Positions 43,391 to 51,214 of a stretch of DNA of 51,285 nt are shown here, in pieces. The position numbers and the translations under genes are program-made. Positions within the stretch are counted from its first letter, which is position 1, and each line of letters begins with the position of its first letter. Source of the stretch: Ktedonobacterales bacterium (lineage in GTDB: Bacteria > Chloroflexota > Ktedonobacteria > Ktedonobacterales > JADMIN01); assembly GCA_025935195.1 (NCBI GenBank), contig JAICVS010000015.1, positions 1 to 51,285 of the forward strand. Direction: 5' to 3'. The notes beneath the pieces were generated by a model, which saw only the letters and a program-made list of their open reading frames with translations, was not told the DNA's origin and did no database searches.

Positions 43391-43975
43391 CTACCGTCGA
43401 GTCAGCTCGTCCCAGCGGAAGCAGTCTATCGTATGGTCGTTGACCATGCCCACCGCCTGCATGAAGGCGTAGCAGATGGTCGAGCCGACGAAGGCGAAGC
43501 CGCGCCGCTTCAGGTCTTTGCTCATCGCGTCGGATTCCGCCGTGCGCGCCGGCACCTCCGCCAGTGTCCGCCAGGCGTTCGCCTTTGGCTGACCATCCAC
43601 GAAGCGCCAGAGGTACGCCGCGAGGCTGCCGAACTCGTCGCGCACCGCCAGCGCCGCCCGCGCGTTCGTGATCGCCGCGGCAATCTTGGCGCGGTTGCGC
43701 ACGATGCCGGGATCGGCCAGCAGCGCCGCCACCTTCTCTGGTCCGTAGCGCGCGACGATGGCCGGATCGAAGCCGTCGAACACCTGGCGATAGCGTTCGC
43801 GCTTGCGCAGGATCGTCTCCCAGCTCAGCCCGGCCTGCGCCCCCTCCAGCGCCAGGAACTCGAAGAGCGTGCGGTCGTCGCGCGCCGGCACGCCCCACTC
43901 CTCATCGTGATAGCGGATCGCCAGTTCGCTACGCGCCCAGGCGCAACGATGCGGCGCAGCATCTCCAACGCTCAT
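43391..43975 (-). CDS. tag: DNA-3-methyladenine glycosylase I
   Basis: A 194-residue base-excision repair enzyme that removes 3-methyladenine from alkylated DNA. The expected zinc ligands are visible: Cys in PHRCAWARS, His in YHDEEWGVP, and His and Cys in VNDHTIDCF. ALEGAQAGLSWETILRKRER and YRQVFDGFDP are family signatures, as is GSTICYAFMQAVGMVN. ATG 43975 has GGAG 9 nt upstream; the frame is open to 44014. It stands alone. Confidence 0.95.
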   Translation of the reverse strand: MSVGDAAPHRCAWARSELAIRYHDEEWGVPARDDRTLFEFLALEGAQAGLSWETILRKRERYRQVFDGFDPAIVARYGPEKVAALLADPGIVRNRAKIAAAITNARAALAVRDEFGSLAAYLWRFVDGQPKANAWRTLAEVPARTAESDAMSKDLKRRGFAFVGSTICYAFMQAVGMVNDHTIDCFRWDELTRR

Positions 43976-44091
43976 GTTCACAACTCCGCCCCTGAATTCA
44001 GTTTGACGTCCCATCGCCCGCTATCCTATAACGCATGGGGGGCGACGGCTGGCGATGGTGGGGAAGGCAAGCAAGGCGAGCAAGGCGAGCC

Positions 44092-44466
44092 ATGAACGCG
44101 CAAACGCACTTCGAGAAGGCCGAGCGCCTCGCGTCCGCGCAGACGAAGCTCGATCCCGCGACCGACTGGGAGAGCATCGTCGAGGGCTGCTACATGGCTG
44201 CCTACAACTACGTCCCGGCCGGCGCGGAATGGTTGGGCGTCCAGCACAAGCAGAACCACATGCACAAGCAGAACCACATGCACAAGCAGAACGTGAGTCT
44301 TCTGCGTCAGGCCAACGCCCCACAGGCAGTGCGCGAGGCGTGGGATCAGCTCGAAACGAAGCGCGCGGGCAACGTGTATGGGGCCAAGACGAATGGCGTA
44401 ACCAGTGCGGAGGCGAGAAGACTCTTGCAGACTATCCATGATTGGGTTGCCGGTTTGCGACCATAA
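44092..44466 (+). CDS. HEPN-domain protein (putative toxin of an MNT pair)
   Basis: A 124-residue, mostly helical protein: FEKAERLASAQTKLDPATDW, ESIVEGCYMAAYNYV and ANAPQAVREAWDQLETKRAG. A possible R-x(5-6)-H motif of HEPN RNases is RRLLQTIH near the end. In the middle an 18-bp coding repeat gives HKQNHM twice plus HKQN (44245-44292), unusual for the family. The following gene encodes a minimal nucleotidyltransferase, and HEPN/MNT pairs act as toxin-antitoxin systems in which the MNT enzyme modifies the HEPN RNase. The HEPN call depends partly on this context. The ribosome site is weak (GGCGAG). Confidence 0.7.
   Translation: MNAQTHFEKAERLASAQTKLDPATDWESIVEGCYMAAYNYVPAGAEWLGVQHKQNHMHKQNHMHKQNVSLLRQANAPQAVREAWDQLETKRAGNVYGAKTNGVTSAEARRLLQTIHDWVAGLRP
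44245..44292 (+). repeat. 18-bp coding tandem repeat in the HEPN gene
   Basis: CACAAGCAGAACCACATG occurs twice in tandem, followed by its first 12 nt, encoding HKQNHM-HKQNHM-HKQN. The unit is in frame, so copy-number change would alter loop length without frameshift. Confidence 0.95.
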
Positions 44467-44487
44467 ACGGCATAGAAAGTCGGTATT

Positions 44488-44988
44488 ATGGGCAAGATGA
44501 GTATTGCCGCCTTGTACGCGCGGGAATATCCTCGCCTCATCGCGACGCTTGAGCGTATCGCTGAACGCGCGAGTGCCCGCGACGATCTGCCAATCAACTT
44601 GCTCGCGCTCTTCGGTTCAGTCGCCCGCCTCACTCCACACAAGTGCAGCGATGCCGATCTCCTCGTCCTCTTCACGGGCTGCCCAGACCATCTCACCGAG
44701 TTGGAGCGCACCACCGATCTCGTCCACATCATCCGGCGGGCCGAGGACGAGACGGTGGATGAGCAGTACCGCTGGCCGATCATGCCCATCCCTGGCGACG
44801 AGCGCACATCCGACCTCGACCCCGACTTCGTCGCCACCGTCAGCCGTGAGGGCGTCCTGCTCTATCACCGGCCCGGCGCTCTCATTCCCGACGCCCTGAC
44901 GCACCTGGAGCCGTTCGAGCAGTGGCAGCGACGTGTCAACGAGCGGCTGGCGCGGCGGCGCTTAGCGTCCGTGGAGAGCGCCCCCTAG
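44488..44988 (+). CDS. MNT-type nucleotidyltransferase (putative antitoxin)
   Basis: A 166-residue polymerase-beta-fold nucleotidyltransferase. The signature LLALFGSVARLTPHKCSDAD followed by LLVLF gives the GS-x-R and S-D-x-D-L active-site motifs. The rest includes ELERTTDLVHIIRRAEDETV and a C-terminal helix (EPFEQWQRRVNERLARRRLA). In HEPN/MNT modules such enzymes AMPylate and so neutralise the HEPN toxin. The start ATG 44488 lies 21 bp after the HEPN stop and has no clear ribosome site; ATG 44497 is also possible. Confidence 0.88.
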   Translation: MGKMSIAALYAREYPRLIATLERIAERASARDDLPINLLALFGSVARLTPHKCSDADLLVLFTGCPDHLTELERTTDLVHIIRRAEDETVDEQYRWPIMPIPGDERTSDLDPDFVATVSREGVLLYHRPGALIPDALTHLEPFEQWQRRVNERLARRRLASVESAP

Positions 44989-45099
44989 CCATCCCTCTTT
45001 ACATCGAACACAAGGGATCGGCGCTCGACAAGAGCCTGGCCCCTGCCGAGCGCATCCGCACGATACCAATCCGCCGTCAGTTGCGCTCCGCCCGGTCCG

Positions 45100-45327
45100 T
45101 CAGGCCGCCACAAACTGCCGGACCTCCACTTGCACACCGGCATTCGCCGCCTGCTCCACCAGCTCCAGCAGCCGTGTGCCGACATCCTCCTCTACATACT
45201 CCTCGCCGCAGTTCGGGCAGATGCGGGCGGGCACCCCTTTGACGACGAGCGTCAGCGTATCTCGCTCAAGTGTCACCGTCGTCGTTCCGGGTCGCGTATC
45301 CGCCTGTTTGCAGATCACACACTTCAT
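45100..45327 (-). CDS. YgiT-type zinc-finger protein (MqsA-like N-domain)
   Basis: A 75-residue protein with the two CxxC pairs of YgiT/MqsA-type fingers: MKCVICKQADTRPGTTTVTL and VPARICPNCGEEYVEEDVGT. The helix LLELVEQAANAGVQVEVRQF ends it. Such proteins are antitoxins of MqsR or DUF4258 toxins, but no such toxin adjoins; instead it follows hicB by 44 bp in the same direction, so it may be a third gene of the hicAB transcript. GGAGGTG lies about 7 nt before ATG 45327. Confidence 0.85.
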   Translation of the reverse strand: MKCVICKQADTRPGTTTVTLERDTLTLVVKGVPARICPNCGEEYVEEDVGTRLLELVEQAANAGVQVEVRQFVAA

Positions 45328-45371
45328 GGCCGGCACCTCCCGCTTCATGGCCGGCGCCTCCCATTGGTTCA

Positions 45372-45821
45372 TCAGATCACGGAGGCAGCCATTGTAGGAT
45401 CGGCCGAATTGTCCATCGGACTCTCGCCACGTCCAGCAGCGATCGCCATCCCCAGCGCCCGGCTCAGATACGAGACGCACAACTGGTTCAGGCTGGTTCC
45501 CTCCAACGCCGCCCGCTGTGCCAGATCGCGATGTAGGCTCTTTGGCGCTCGCACCAAAATCTTGCCGTTGTACTCCTGCAACTCCAGTGGCAGCGGGACG
45601 GGATCGCCGTGATCGATAGCCGATGTGAGCCATGAGCGCTTGGCATCCTGTAGTCGCTCCAATGCCTCCGCGCGGGTCTCACCATCTGCTAGGCATCCGG
45701 GAAGCTCCACGACGCCAGCGTAATAGCCGCCCTCATCAACATCAATTCGCACCCAGTCTGTGTAGGGCAGCGCCAGGTATTCATCTATCGTGTGCGACGT
45801 GTCAATCACTGTCGCCCTCAC
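45372..45821 (-). CDS. hicB: HicB-family antitoxin
   Basis: A 149-residue antitoxin with a partial RNase-H-like N-terminal domain (VRIDVDEGGYYAGVVELPGC, LADGETRAEALERLQDAK) and a C-terminal ribbon-helix-helix-like DNA-binding part (KILVRAPKSLHRDLAQRAAL, EGTSLNQLCVSYLSRALGM). It should bind and inhibit HicA and repress the operon. It is 40 bp downstream of hicA. The order toxin then antitoxin is usual for hicAB. Confidence 0.9.
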   Translation of the reverse strand: MRATVIDTSHTIDEYLALPYTDWVRIDVDEGGYYAGVVELPGCLADGETRAEALERLQDAKRSWLTSAIDHGDPVPLPLELQEYNGKILVRAPKSLHRDLAQRAALEGTSLNQLCVSYLSRALGMAIAAGRGESPMDNSADPTMAASVI

Positions 45822-45861
45822 TTTCGATCGCTTCGATCTCCGATGCGAACGTGTCCAGAAC

Positions 45862-46065
45862 CTACTTCACGTACACCCGCTTGATGTGCGGCCTGTCCTG
45901 CGGGATCGTTACCCTGCGCCCGTCTGGCGCTCGATACGTGCGGTGACTCGTTCCTGGCTGCGTCACCGAACATCCCAGGTCGTTGACGAGGATAGTGTCC
46001 AACTCCTCAGCGCTGAAGCGCGCCAGACGACGTAGCTTTTCTATCCGCTTCTTCCGCTTCGACAC
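45862..46065 (-). CDS. hicA: HicA-family mRNA interferase toxin
   Basis: A 67-residue toxin with the double-stranded-RNA-binding-like HicA fold: RLARFSAEELDTILVNDLGC, SVTQPGTSHRTYRAPDGRRV and TIPQDRPHIKRVYVK. The catalytic His is that of GTSHRTY. It cleaves mRNA when free of HicB. GTG 46065 is the start, preceded by GGGG. A phased operator lies immediately upstream. Confidence 0.9.
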   Translation of the reverse strand: MSKRKKRIEKLRRLARFSAEELDTILVNDLGCSVTQPGTSHRTYRAPDGRRVTIPQDRPHIKRVYVK

Positions 46066-46078
46066 ACCGCACCCCTAT

Positions 46079-46118
46079 GCTATCACATATGATAGCGTCA
46101 TGATAGCAAGATGATAGC
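46079..46118. promoter_or_regulatory. hicAB operator: four TGATAGC half-sites, 11-bp phased
   Basis: GCTATCA (46079-46085, inverted) is followed by TGATAGC at 46090-46096, 46101-46107 and 46112-46118. The first two form a perfect palindrome with a 4-bp centre, and all starts are exactly 11 bp apart, one helical turn. It ends 13 bp before the hicA start and so overlaps the promoter region, as expected for cooperative autorepression. Confidence 0.8.
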
Positions 46119-46158
46119 ACATGCTCGTTGAGAGCCTTCTAGTCGTCGCACATGATGC

Positions 46159-46188
46159 GAGACGGGACGCATTCGAACACCCCGTCTC
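46159..46188. terminator. Hairpin after hisS, possible terminator
   Basis: GAGACGGG and CCCGTCTC are perfect 8-bp arms around a 14-nt loop, 36 bp downstream of the hisS stop and before the hicAB operator. There is no T-run, so rho-independent activity is uncertain. Confidence 0.4.
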
Positions 46189-46224
46189 ACCTATCGCGTC
46201 ACTGATGATTCTGTTGTATTTCTT

Positions 46225-47628
46225 CTACTCCATCCCCAGCGTCGCGCGCGCCGCCGCCACCGCCTCGCCGCGCGGCACCGCCCGCTGCGTGCCGGCGCGC
46301 AGATCGCGCAGCACCACCGCTCCCGCCGCGAGCTCGTCCGGCCCTAGCAGCGCGGCCAGCGGAATGCCTTTCTTGTTGGCGAACGCGAGCTGCGCCTTCA
46401 GATCGCGCGGCTCTGGGTAGACCTCGGTATTGATCCCCGCCGCGCGCAGCTCGCCCGCCAGCGCGAAGGCCGCCGCCATCGTCTCCGGCGCGAACAGCGG
46501 CACCAGCGCTTGCGTCGTCGTCACCGCCTCGCCCAGCGCGATCCCCTGCTCGTCCAGCGCGTCAAGGATGCGCTCGATGCCGAACGAGATGCCCGTGCAG
46601 GGCAGCTCGCGCCCGCTGAACATGCCGATGAGCTGATCGTAGCGGCCGCCGCCCCCCAGGCTGCCCAGCGTCGAGCTCGTCAGCACCGTCTCGAAGATCG
46701 GCCCCGTGTAGTAGCCCAGCCCGCGCACCAGCGAGACATCCAGCGTCACTCGCTCATCCGGCACACCCATCTCCGCCAGCGCCCGGAACACCGCGCCCAG
46801 CTCGTCCAGCGCGCGCTGCCCATCCGGCCGCTCGCCCACCAACGGGCGCAGCCGCGCGATGGTCTCGGTGGGCGCCCCGGAGACGCTGATCATCTCCATC
46901 AGCGTGCGCGCCGCCGCATCCGCGATCTCCGCCTTCGCCAGCGCGTCGCGCACGCCCTCCAGCCCCACCTTGTCCAGCTTGTCCACCGCCGTGAGCGCCG
47001 CGCCGCGCTGCTCCTCCGGGATGTCGCACGCCTCCATCAGCGCACGCAGCAGCCCGCGATGATTGATCTTGGTGACGAAGCTCGTGAAGCCCAGTTTGGT
47101 GAACACCTCGCAATGGATCGCCACCATCTCCGCGTCCACGCTCATCGCGCGGCTGCCCACGCAGTCCACATCGCACTGATAGAACTCACGGTAACGCCCG
47201 CGCTGCGGCTTGTCCGCGCGCCAGACCGGCTGCATCTGGTAGCGCCGGAACGGCAAGACGAGCGCGTTCTGATGCGCCGCGATCACCCGCGCGAACGGCA
47301 CCGTCAGGTCGTAGCGCAGCGCCTCATCCGCAAGGGAGCGCGCCAGCGAAGCCGCGCCGCGCTCGTCCGCCGGCAGCGCATCCAGCGCGCGCACGCCCGA
47401 CTCCAGCTCGCGCCCGCGCTTGAGGATGCGAAAGAGCAACCGCTCCCCCTCCTCGCCGTATTTGCCCTCCAAGACCGCCGTATTCTCGATGGCCGGTGTC
47501 TCCAGCGGCTCGTAGCCGTAGCGCTCGAACGTCTCGCGCAGCAGCGCGAAGACACGGTTGCGCCGCACGAGATCACGCGGCAAAAAATCGCGCGTCCCCC
47601 GCGCATTGACTGGTGCGATGCGTGCCAT
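46225..47628 (-). CDS. hisS: Histidyl-tRNA synthetase
   Basis: A 467-residue class II synthetase that charges tRNA-His. It shows PVNARGTRDFLPRDLVRRNR at the start, motif 2 in RGRYREFYQCDVDCVG, the histidine A signature LVRGLGYYTGPIFE and motif 3 in GISFGIERILDALDEQG. The C-terminal anticodon-binding domain begins near TTQALVPLFAPETMAAAFAL and ends LRAGTQRAVPRGEAVAAARA. AGGG lies close before ATG 47628. No T-box leader could be identified upstream. It is a stand-alone housekeeping gene. Confidence 0.97.
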   Translation of the reverse strand: MARIAPVNARGTRDFLPRDLVRRNRVFALLRETFERYGYEPLETPAIENTAVLEGKYGEEGERLLFRILKRGRELESGVRALDALPADERGAASLARSLADEALRYDLTVPFARVIAAHQNALVLPFRRYQMQPVWRADKPQRGRYREFYQCDVDCVGSRAMSVDAEMVAIHCEVFTKLGFTSFVTKINHRGLLRALMEACDIPEEQRGAALTAVDKLDKVGLEGVRDALAKAEIADAAARTLMEMISVSGAPTETIARLRPLVGERPDGQRALDELGAVFRALAEMGVPDERVTLDVSLVRGLGYYTGPIFETVLTSSTLGSLGGGGRYDQLIGMFSGRELPCTGISFGIERILDALDEQGIALGEAVTTTQALVPLFAPETMAAAFALAGELRAAGINTEVYPEPRDLKAQLAFANKKGIPLAALLGPDELAAGAVVLRDLRAGTQRAVPRGEAVAAARATLGME

Positions 47629-48269
47629 AGCCCTATCTCTCGCTCTTTCTCACACGCGCCCCGTGGATGCATCCCATCGGCGCGCAGTATATCCATCAGC
47701 TCATCCCGATTCTGCGCATCCACACATGGCGTGCCCACGCCACGCGGCTACAGGCATACCGAGATCACGCGCATACCAGCGGAATCGCCACTCTACAAAG
47801 GTATCAGGCCCGCCGTCATCGCCGCTCGCGCATCCATTGCAATCCCGCGTATCCTATCGCGCGGTCGGCCAGCGGGGAAGAAATATCTCAGCCTCGGTGG
47901 AGGGGATGCTCGGCATGCGCGCCGTGGCCGAGGTGATAGTGCTCATGCAGCGCCAGGCACGTCCGGCGCGAGCGCAACGCGAAGCGGCACGGCATGGCTG
48001 CACGACGCCTCTGGCCCGCGCGCCCCCACCTGCCCATGTTCGCCACGACCGCCATCCGCATCGCCCGCCGGTCCTTACATCTCATCATCACTCATCGCAA
48101 GCCGCCGCTTCACATCGCGCACAGCATACCACAGCCTGGGAAGCAAGCACCACCCACACCAACCGGCCTAACCAGCTGGCCTCGCTCCAACCTCCATCCT
48201 CCTCCGTGACCCTCCGCTGCCTCCGTTCCTCTGTGTTCGTTCTCGTCCTTCCCTCCTTCTATATTTGAC
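47629..48269. other. Intergenic region between hisS and the IS630 element
   Basis: About 640 bp without a gene I can support. Open frames exist but have unlikely composition (Arg/His/Pro-rich). The last 80 bp are pyrimidine-rich and include the CTCCGTG-type repeat. Confidence 0.5.
48220..48244 (+). repeat. CTCCGTG-type dispersed repeat, copy 2
   Basis: CCTCCGTTCCTCTGTG followed by TTCGTTCTC, matching 29581-29606 with one gap. A pyrimidine-rich context is shared. It ends 26 bp before the IS630 left end. Confidence 0.45.
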
Positions 48270-48275
48270 TAGTAC

Positions 48276-49035
48276 TCAGTCCACTTTCGTTTGAACGGCC
48301 AGATAGAGACCATGCAGCTTGGTACGGGCGTCAGCCGTTGTAAACAGCCACGTGATCGTGCGCCGGTCGGCGTTGCGCTCGCTCTCCAGGGCAGCGCTGC
48401 GCTGGCACAGCGTCTCGACGTCGGGGCAAGGGCGGTTCAGGCAGCCACGGGTCAGGATGCTGATCTCGATCTCGGCCATGTTCAGCCAACTGCCGTGCTT
48501 GGGGGTGGGGTGGAACTCGAAGCGCTGGCGCAGACGTCGGGCCTCCTCGGGCGCGTAGGTCGCAGAGAGGGCGGCGGGGCCATGGGTGGTGAGGGTTGTC
48601 CTGTACCAAGCGGATGACCTGGGCGTCCGGGTAGACCTCGTCGGCCAGGAAGCGCAACTGCGCGGCGTCGTCCTGAGCGGTGCGCCGCTCGCTGGGGGCG
48701 TCGTGCCGCCAGCCGCCCCGCGGCTCGACCAGCATAAAGACCGCCGCCGTGCCCTGCCGCACGTACTCGTCATCCCGCCGCTCGACATGGCCGGGCGTGG
48801 CGGGCAGGCTCGGACGCGCCGCCGCATGCAGCACGACGGGCTTCTCGTCCAAGCAGACCACCGGCCGCTGCGGATCGTCGGGCTGGGCATACAGGTCCAG
48901 CACGTCCAGCACATCCTCCATGGCCGCCACAAAGTCAGCACTGGCTGCGGGGATGCACCATTGCTCGTGCTGCCACGGCTTCAATTCGTTTTTTGAGCGC
49001 TTGCCTGATCGTCTCGGGCGAGATGCCCTGGACAT
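48276..49035 (-). pseudogene. IS630 transposase catalytic part, frameshifted
   Basis: The DDE half of the transposase. The first part reads NELKPWQHEQWCIP, VVCLDEKPVVLH (first Asp) and VIRLVQDN (second Asp). At about 48592-48596 an extra C in a CCC run moves the frame, and the protein continues as LTTHGPAALSATYAPEEARR, HPTPKHGSWLNMAEIE (catalytic Glu) and TTADARTKLHGLYL. All three catalytic residues survive but not in one frame. The join to the upstream half needs a further shift at an A6 run near 48992. Likely inactive unless both sites are recoded. Confidence 0.75.
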
Positions 49036-49408
49036 ATCCCTGCTCCACCGCCTTGCCGGCCAACAAGCGTAGCGTCCAATGGTCGTGGCCCGCCGGCGCG
49101 TCGGTGCAGGCGATGGCCACCAGATAGGCGATCTGCTCGCCCGTCAGCGCTGCGCGCCACCACTCCTGCCGCTGGTCGTGCAGCATCGCCTCCAGGCCGC
49201 CGGCCCCATCTCGCTGGCGGACGCGCCAGATCGTGCTGGCCCCGACCGTGAAGGCGGTGCGGATCGCGTCGTCGCTCCAGCCGGCGTCCAGCTTGAGCAG
49301 GATATGCGCCCGGGTCAACGTCCGCACGTTGGCCCGCCCGCGATGCACACATGTCCCCAGGTGGGCGCGTTCGTCGTCCGACAAGTGGATCGCGACCGAG
49401 GTGGGCAT
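48935..49408 (-). CDS. IS630 transposase N-terminal helix-turn-helix part (OrfA)
   Basis: A 157-residue reading frame, of which about 140 residues are authentic: LSDDERAHLGTCVHRGRANV, TRAHILLKLDAGWSDDAIRT, VGASTIWRVRQRDGAGGLEA and WTLRLLAGKAVEQGYVQGIS, then SPETIRQALKK. These are the DNA-binding domains of IS630 transposases. After LKK the frame leaves the family and ends 18 residues later; the true continuation (NELKPWQHEQW) lies in another frame across an AAAAAA run. GGAG precedes ATG 49408. It could give a truncated DNA-binding protein or be rescued by slippage. Confidence 0.75.
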   Translation of the reverse strand: MPTSVAIHLSDDERAHLGTCVHRGRANVRTLTRAHILLKLDAGWSDDAIRTAFTVGASTIWRVRQRDGAGGLEAMLHDQRQEWWRAALTGEQIAYLVAIACTDAPAGHDHWTLRLLAGKAVEQGYVQGISPETIRQALKKRIEAVAARAMVHPRSQC

Positions 49409-49473
49409 GCGAGGCTCCTTTCCGGCGTCTCACCATACCACCTCCTTTCACATCAATCTGGACTGAGTACTAG

Positions 49474-49749
49474 GGGCGGGGAGTCAGCTGAACTCCTCGC
49501 CGCGACACCGGGCAGGGAACGGTCGTTGTCCCTCCCTTCGGCATGACCGACTCTGAGAGACTCCCGTGCCTGCCCCCCGTCGGCGAGCGGTCGATGGCCG
49601 AACGGCTGTGCCGCGCGGTCCGCGGGAGCGGAGCCGTGCGAGCACCCATGGCGAAGGGAACCGCGTCCGGGAGGTCAGGTGGCTGCCGCTGGTGTCACGC
49701 TCACAGCCACGCGTCCCAGCACTGTTCCTGTCAAGCCGTGTGATCCCGC
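49474..49749. other. Segment between the two insertion sequences
   Basis: About 275 bp, with no recognisable gene. Short frames exist but show no family motifs. It may be the decayed end of another element or host DNA isolated by two insertions. Confidence 0.4.
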
Positions 49750-51159
49750 GGGTCTCCGTCCTTGAGGGGGAAATTGGGAGGAAAGTGAAGACGTGGCGTG
49801 TCCCTCGTCGCATCGGATAGGCAACTACACCATCCGAGCGACGAGGAGACAGGCCAGGTGGAGGCAGCATACCAGAGCGGAAGGCGTTCGTCAGGCGCAG
49901 GAAGTCGGCAGCGAAGTCAGTATCAAGGCAGGCATCACCGTGCCGTTGGCGCTGCCCGGGTTGCGGATCGTGCAGCAGCGGCACACCGTGGAGGGGGAGT
50001 TGGAAGTGACGGTGATTGGGACACAGACACGCGCACCCGGTCCACAGTGTGGGCGGTTGAGCGCCAAGCAGCATGATGTGCGCAGCCGCCGCAAACGTGA
50101 CGTCACCTTGGGCGCGTTCCCGGTCACGCTCATCCTGCGCAAGCGGCGCTTTCGCTGCGTTGCTTGTGCTCGGGTGTTCACGGAAGTGGACCATGCTTGC
50201 GGCTGGCGACGGCGCCCCACGACGCGCTTACGTGAGACGCTGGGCGAGCCAGCGCAGAGCCGTCCGGTCGCCCAGGTCGCCGCCGCCTACCAGGTCGGGG
50301 CACGGCTGGTGCGCGCGTGCGTCGAGACGGTGGTGGAGCAGCGGCTGCGTGCGGAGGGCAGGAGCCTGGACGAGACCAGCGCGTTGCCCACGCCGCGCTA
50401 TCTGGGCATAGACGAGTTCGCGCGGCGCAAGGGCCAACGCTATGACACGCTGCTCTGTGATTTGGAGGGACGGCGGGCGTTGGCGGTCAGCGCTGGTCGG
50501 ACCCAGGCCGAGGTGGCGCAGCTGCTCGAGCGGCTCGACGATCCTGAGCGGGTGGAGGCGGTCAGCATGGACATGAGTCTGACCTTCCGTGAAGCGGTGC
50601 GCTTGTGTTTGCCGCGTGCGCAGATCGTCGCCGACCACTTGCACGTGGTGCGGCATGTGGGCAAGGCGCTCGCGCGGGTCTTCCGGCGCTGCGCCCAGAG
50701 TACAGCAGGACGGGCGGCGTTGCGCGGGAAGCGCCACCTCTTTGTCCGTCGTCGTGAGGCGTTGGCGCCCGACGAGGAGCAGGCGCGCGCCACGCTCGCC
50801 GCAACCTTCCCGGATTTGGCGGCAGCCTGGCAGGCCAAAGAGGACTTGCGCGCCTGGTACGCCAGTGCGAGCGCCCAGACCGCCGCGGCCGGTCTGGACG
50901 CCTGGGTCGCCGCTGTCACTCAGGCTGGTCCTGACGAACTGCGCCGCACACTGAGCGCCTTTACGACGTGGCGCGAGGAAATCCTGGCGTTCTTCGCCTT
51001 CCTGCCGCTGCGCCTCTCCAATGGCTTTGTCGAAGGCAAGAACAACCGCACCAAGGCGCTCATGCGTCAGGCCTACGGCTATCGCAATCGGCGCTCCTTG
51101 CGGGCGCGCATCCTGGGAAGCGACATCTAATCGTGCTTCCCCCTACAAGACGGAGACCC
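49750..51159 (+). mobile_element. ISL3-family insertion sequence
   Basis: A 1.4-kb element with imperfect inverted repeats of 23 bp (49750-49772 and 51137-51159; both begin GGGTCTCCGTC when read inward, 20 of 23 positions matching). It encloses one transposase gene. No 8-bp target duplication is evident (GATCCCGC versus AGGAGTGG), so it may be old or rearranged. Confidence 0.85.
49940..51130 (+). CDS. ISL3-family transposase
   Basis: A transposase of about 396 residues. After a zinc-finger-like start (PGPQCGRLSAKQHD and RRFRCVACARVFTE, where one Cys of the usual first pair is missing), a helix-turn-helix region follows, then the DDE core: YLGIDEFARRKGQRYDTLLC (first Asp), SMDMSLTFREAVRLCLPRAQ with VADHLHVVRHV (second Asp region) and RLSNGFVEGKNNRTKALMRQ (Glu). 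GTG 49940 fits the usual family start (PLALPGLRIV); the frame is open to GTG 49793. The gene appears intact, so the element could still be mobile. Confidence 0.88.
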   Translation: MPLALPGLRIVQQRHTVEGELEVTVIGTQTRAPGPQCGRLSAKQHDVRSRRKRDVTLGAFPVTLILRKRRFRCVACARVFTEVDHACGWRRRPTTRLRETLGEPAQSRPVAQVAAAYQVGARLVRACVETVVEQRLRAEGRSLDETSALPTPRYLGIDEFARRKGQRYDTLLCDLEGRRALAVSAGRTQAEVAQLLERLDDPERVEAVSMDMSLTFREAVRLCLPRAQIVADHLHVVRHVGKALARVFRRCAQSTAGRAALRGKRHLFVRRREALAPDEEQARATLAATFPDLAAAWQAKEDLRAWYASASAQTAAAGLDAWVAAVTQAGPDELRRTLSAFTTWREEILAFFAFLPLRLSNGFVEGKNNRTKALMRQAYGYRNRRSLRARILGSDI

Positions 51160-51182
51160 AGGAGTGGTTTGCCGGGTATGGC

Positions 51183-51214
51183 GCGTGGAGGCGTGGAGGC
51201 GTGGAGGCGTGGAT
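51183..51214 (+). repeat. 8-bp tandem repeat (4 units)
   Basis: GCGTGGAG three times followed by GCGTGGAT, just outside the right end of the ISL3 element. An open frame (EWFAGYGAWRRGG...) runs through it to the window end but no protein family is recognised. Confidence 0.85.

Larger units (their letters stand above)
48270..49473 (-). mobile_element. IS630-family insertion sequence
   Basis: A 1.2-kb element bounded by perfect 15-bp inverted repeats CTAGTACTCAGTCCA (48270-48284 and 49459-49473). The outermost CTAG fits the TA/CTAG target preference of this family, so the true ends may be just inside. It contains a transposase reading frame on the minus strand that is split by two frameshifts; the stop codon of the last part lies within the terminal repeat. 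Confidence 0.88.

Noticed and set aside
47629..47900. T-box riboswitch upstream of hisS
   Set aside because: The T-box signature (AGGGTGGNACCGCG) is not present; GAGTGGCGATTCCGC is only a loose resemblance.
46510..48171. Open frame of 553 codons opposite hisS
   Set aside because: It is Arg/His/Gln-rich and antisense to an unmistakable synthetase.
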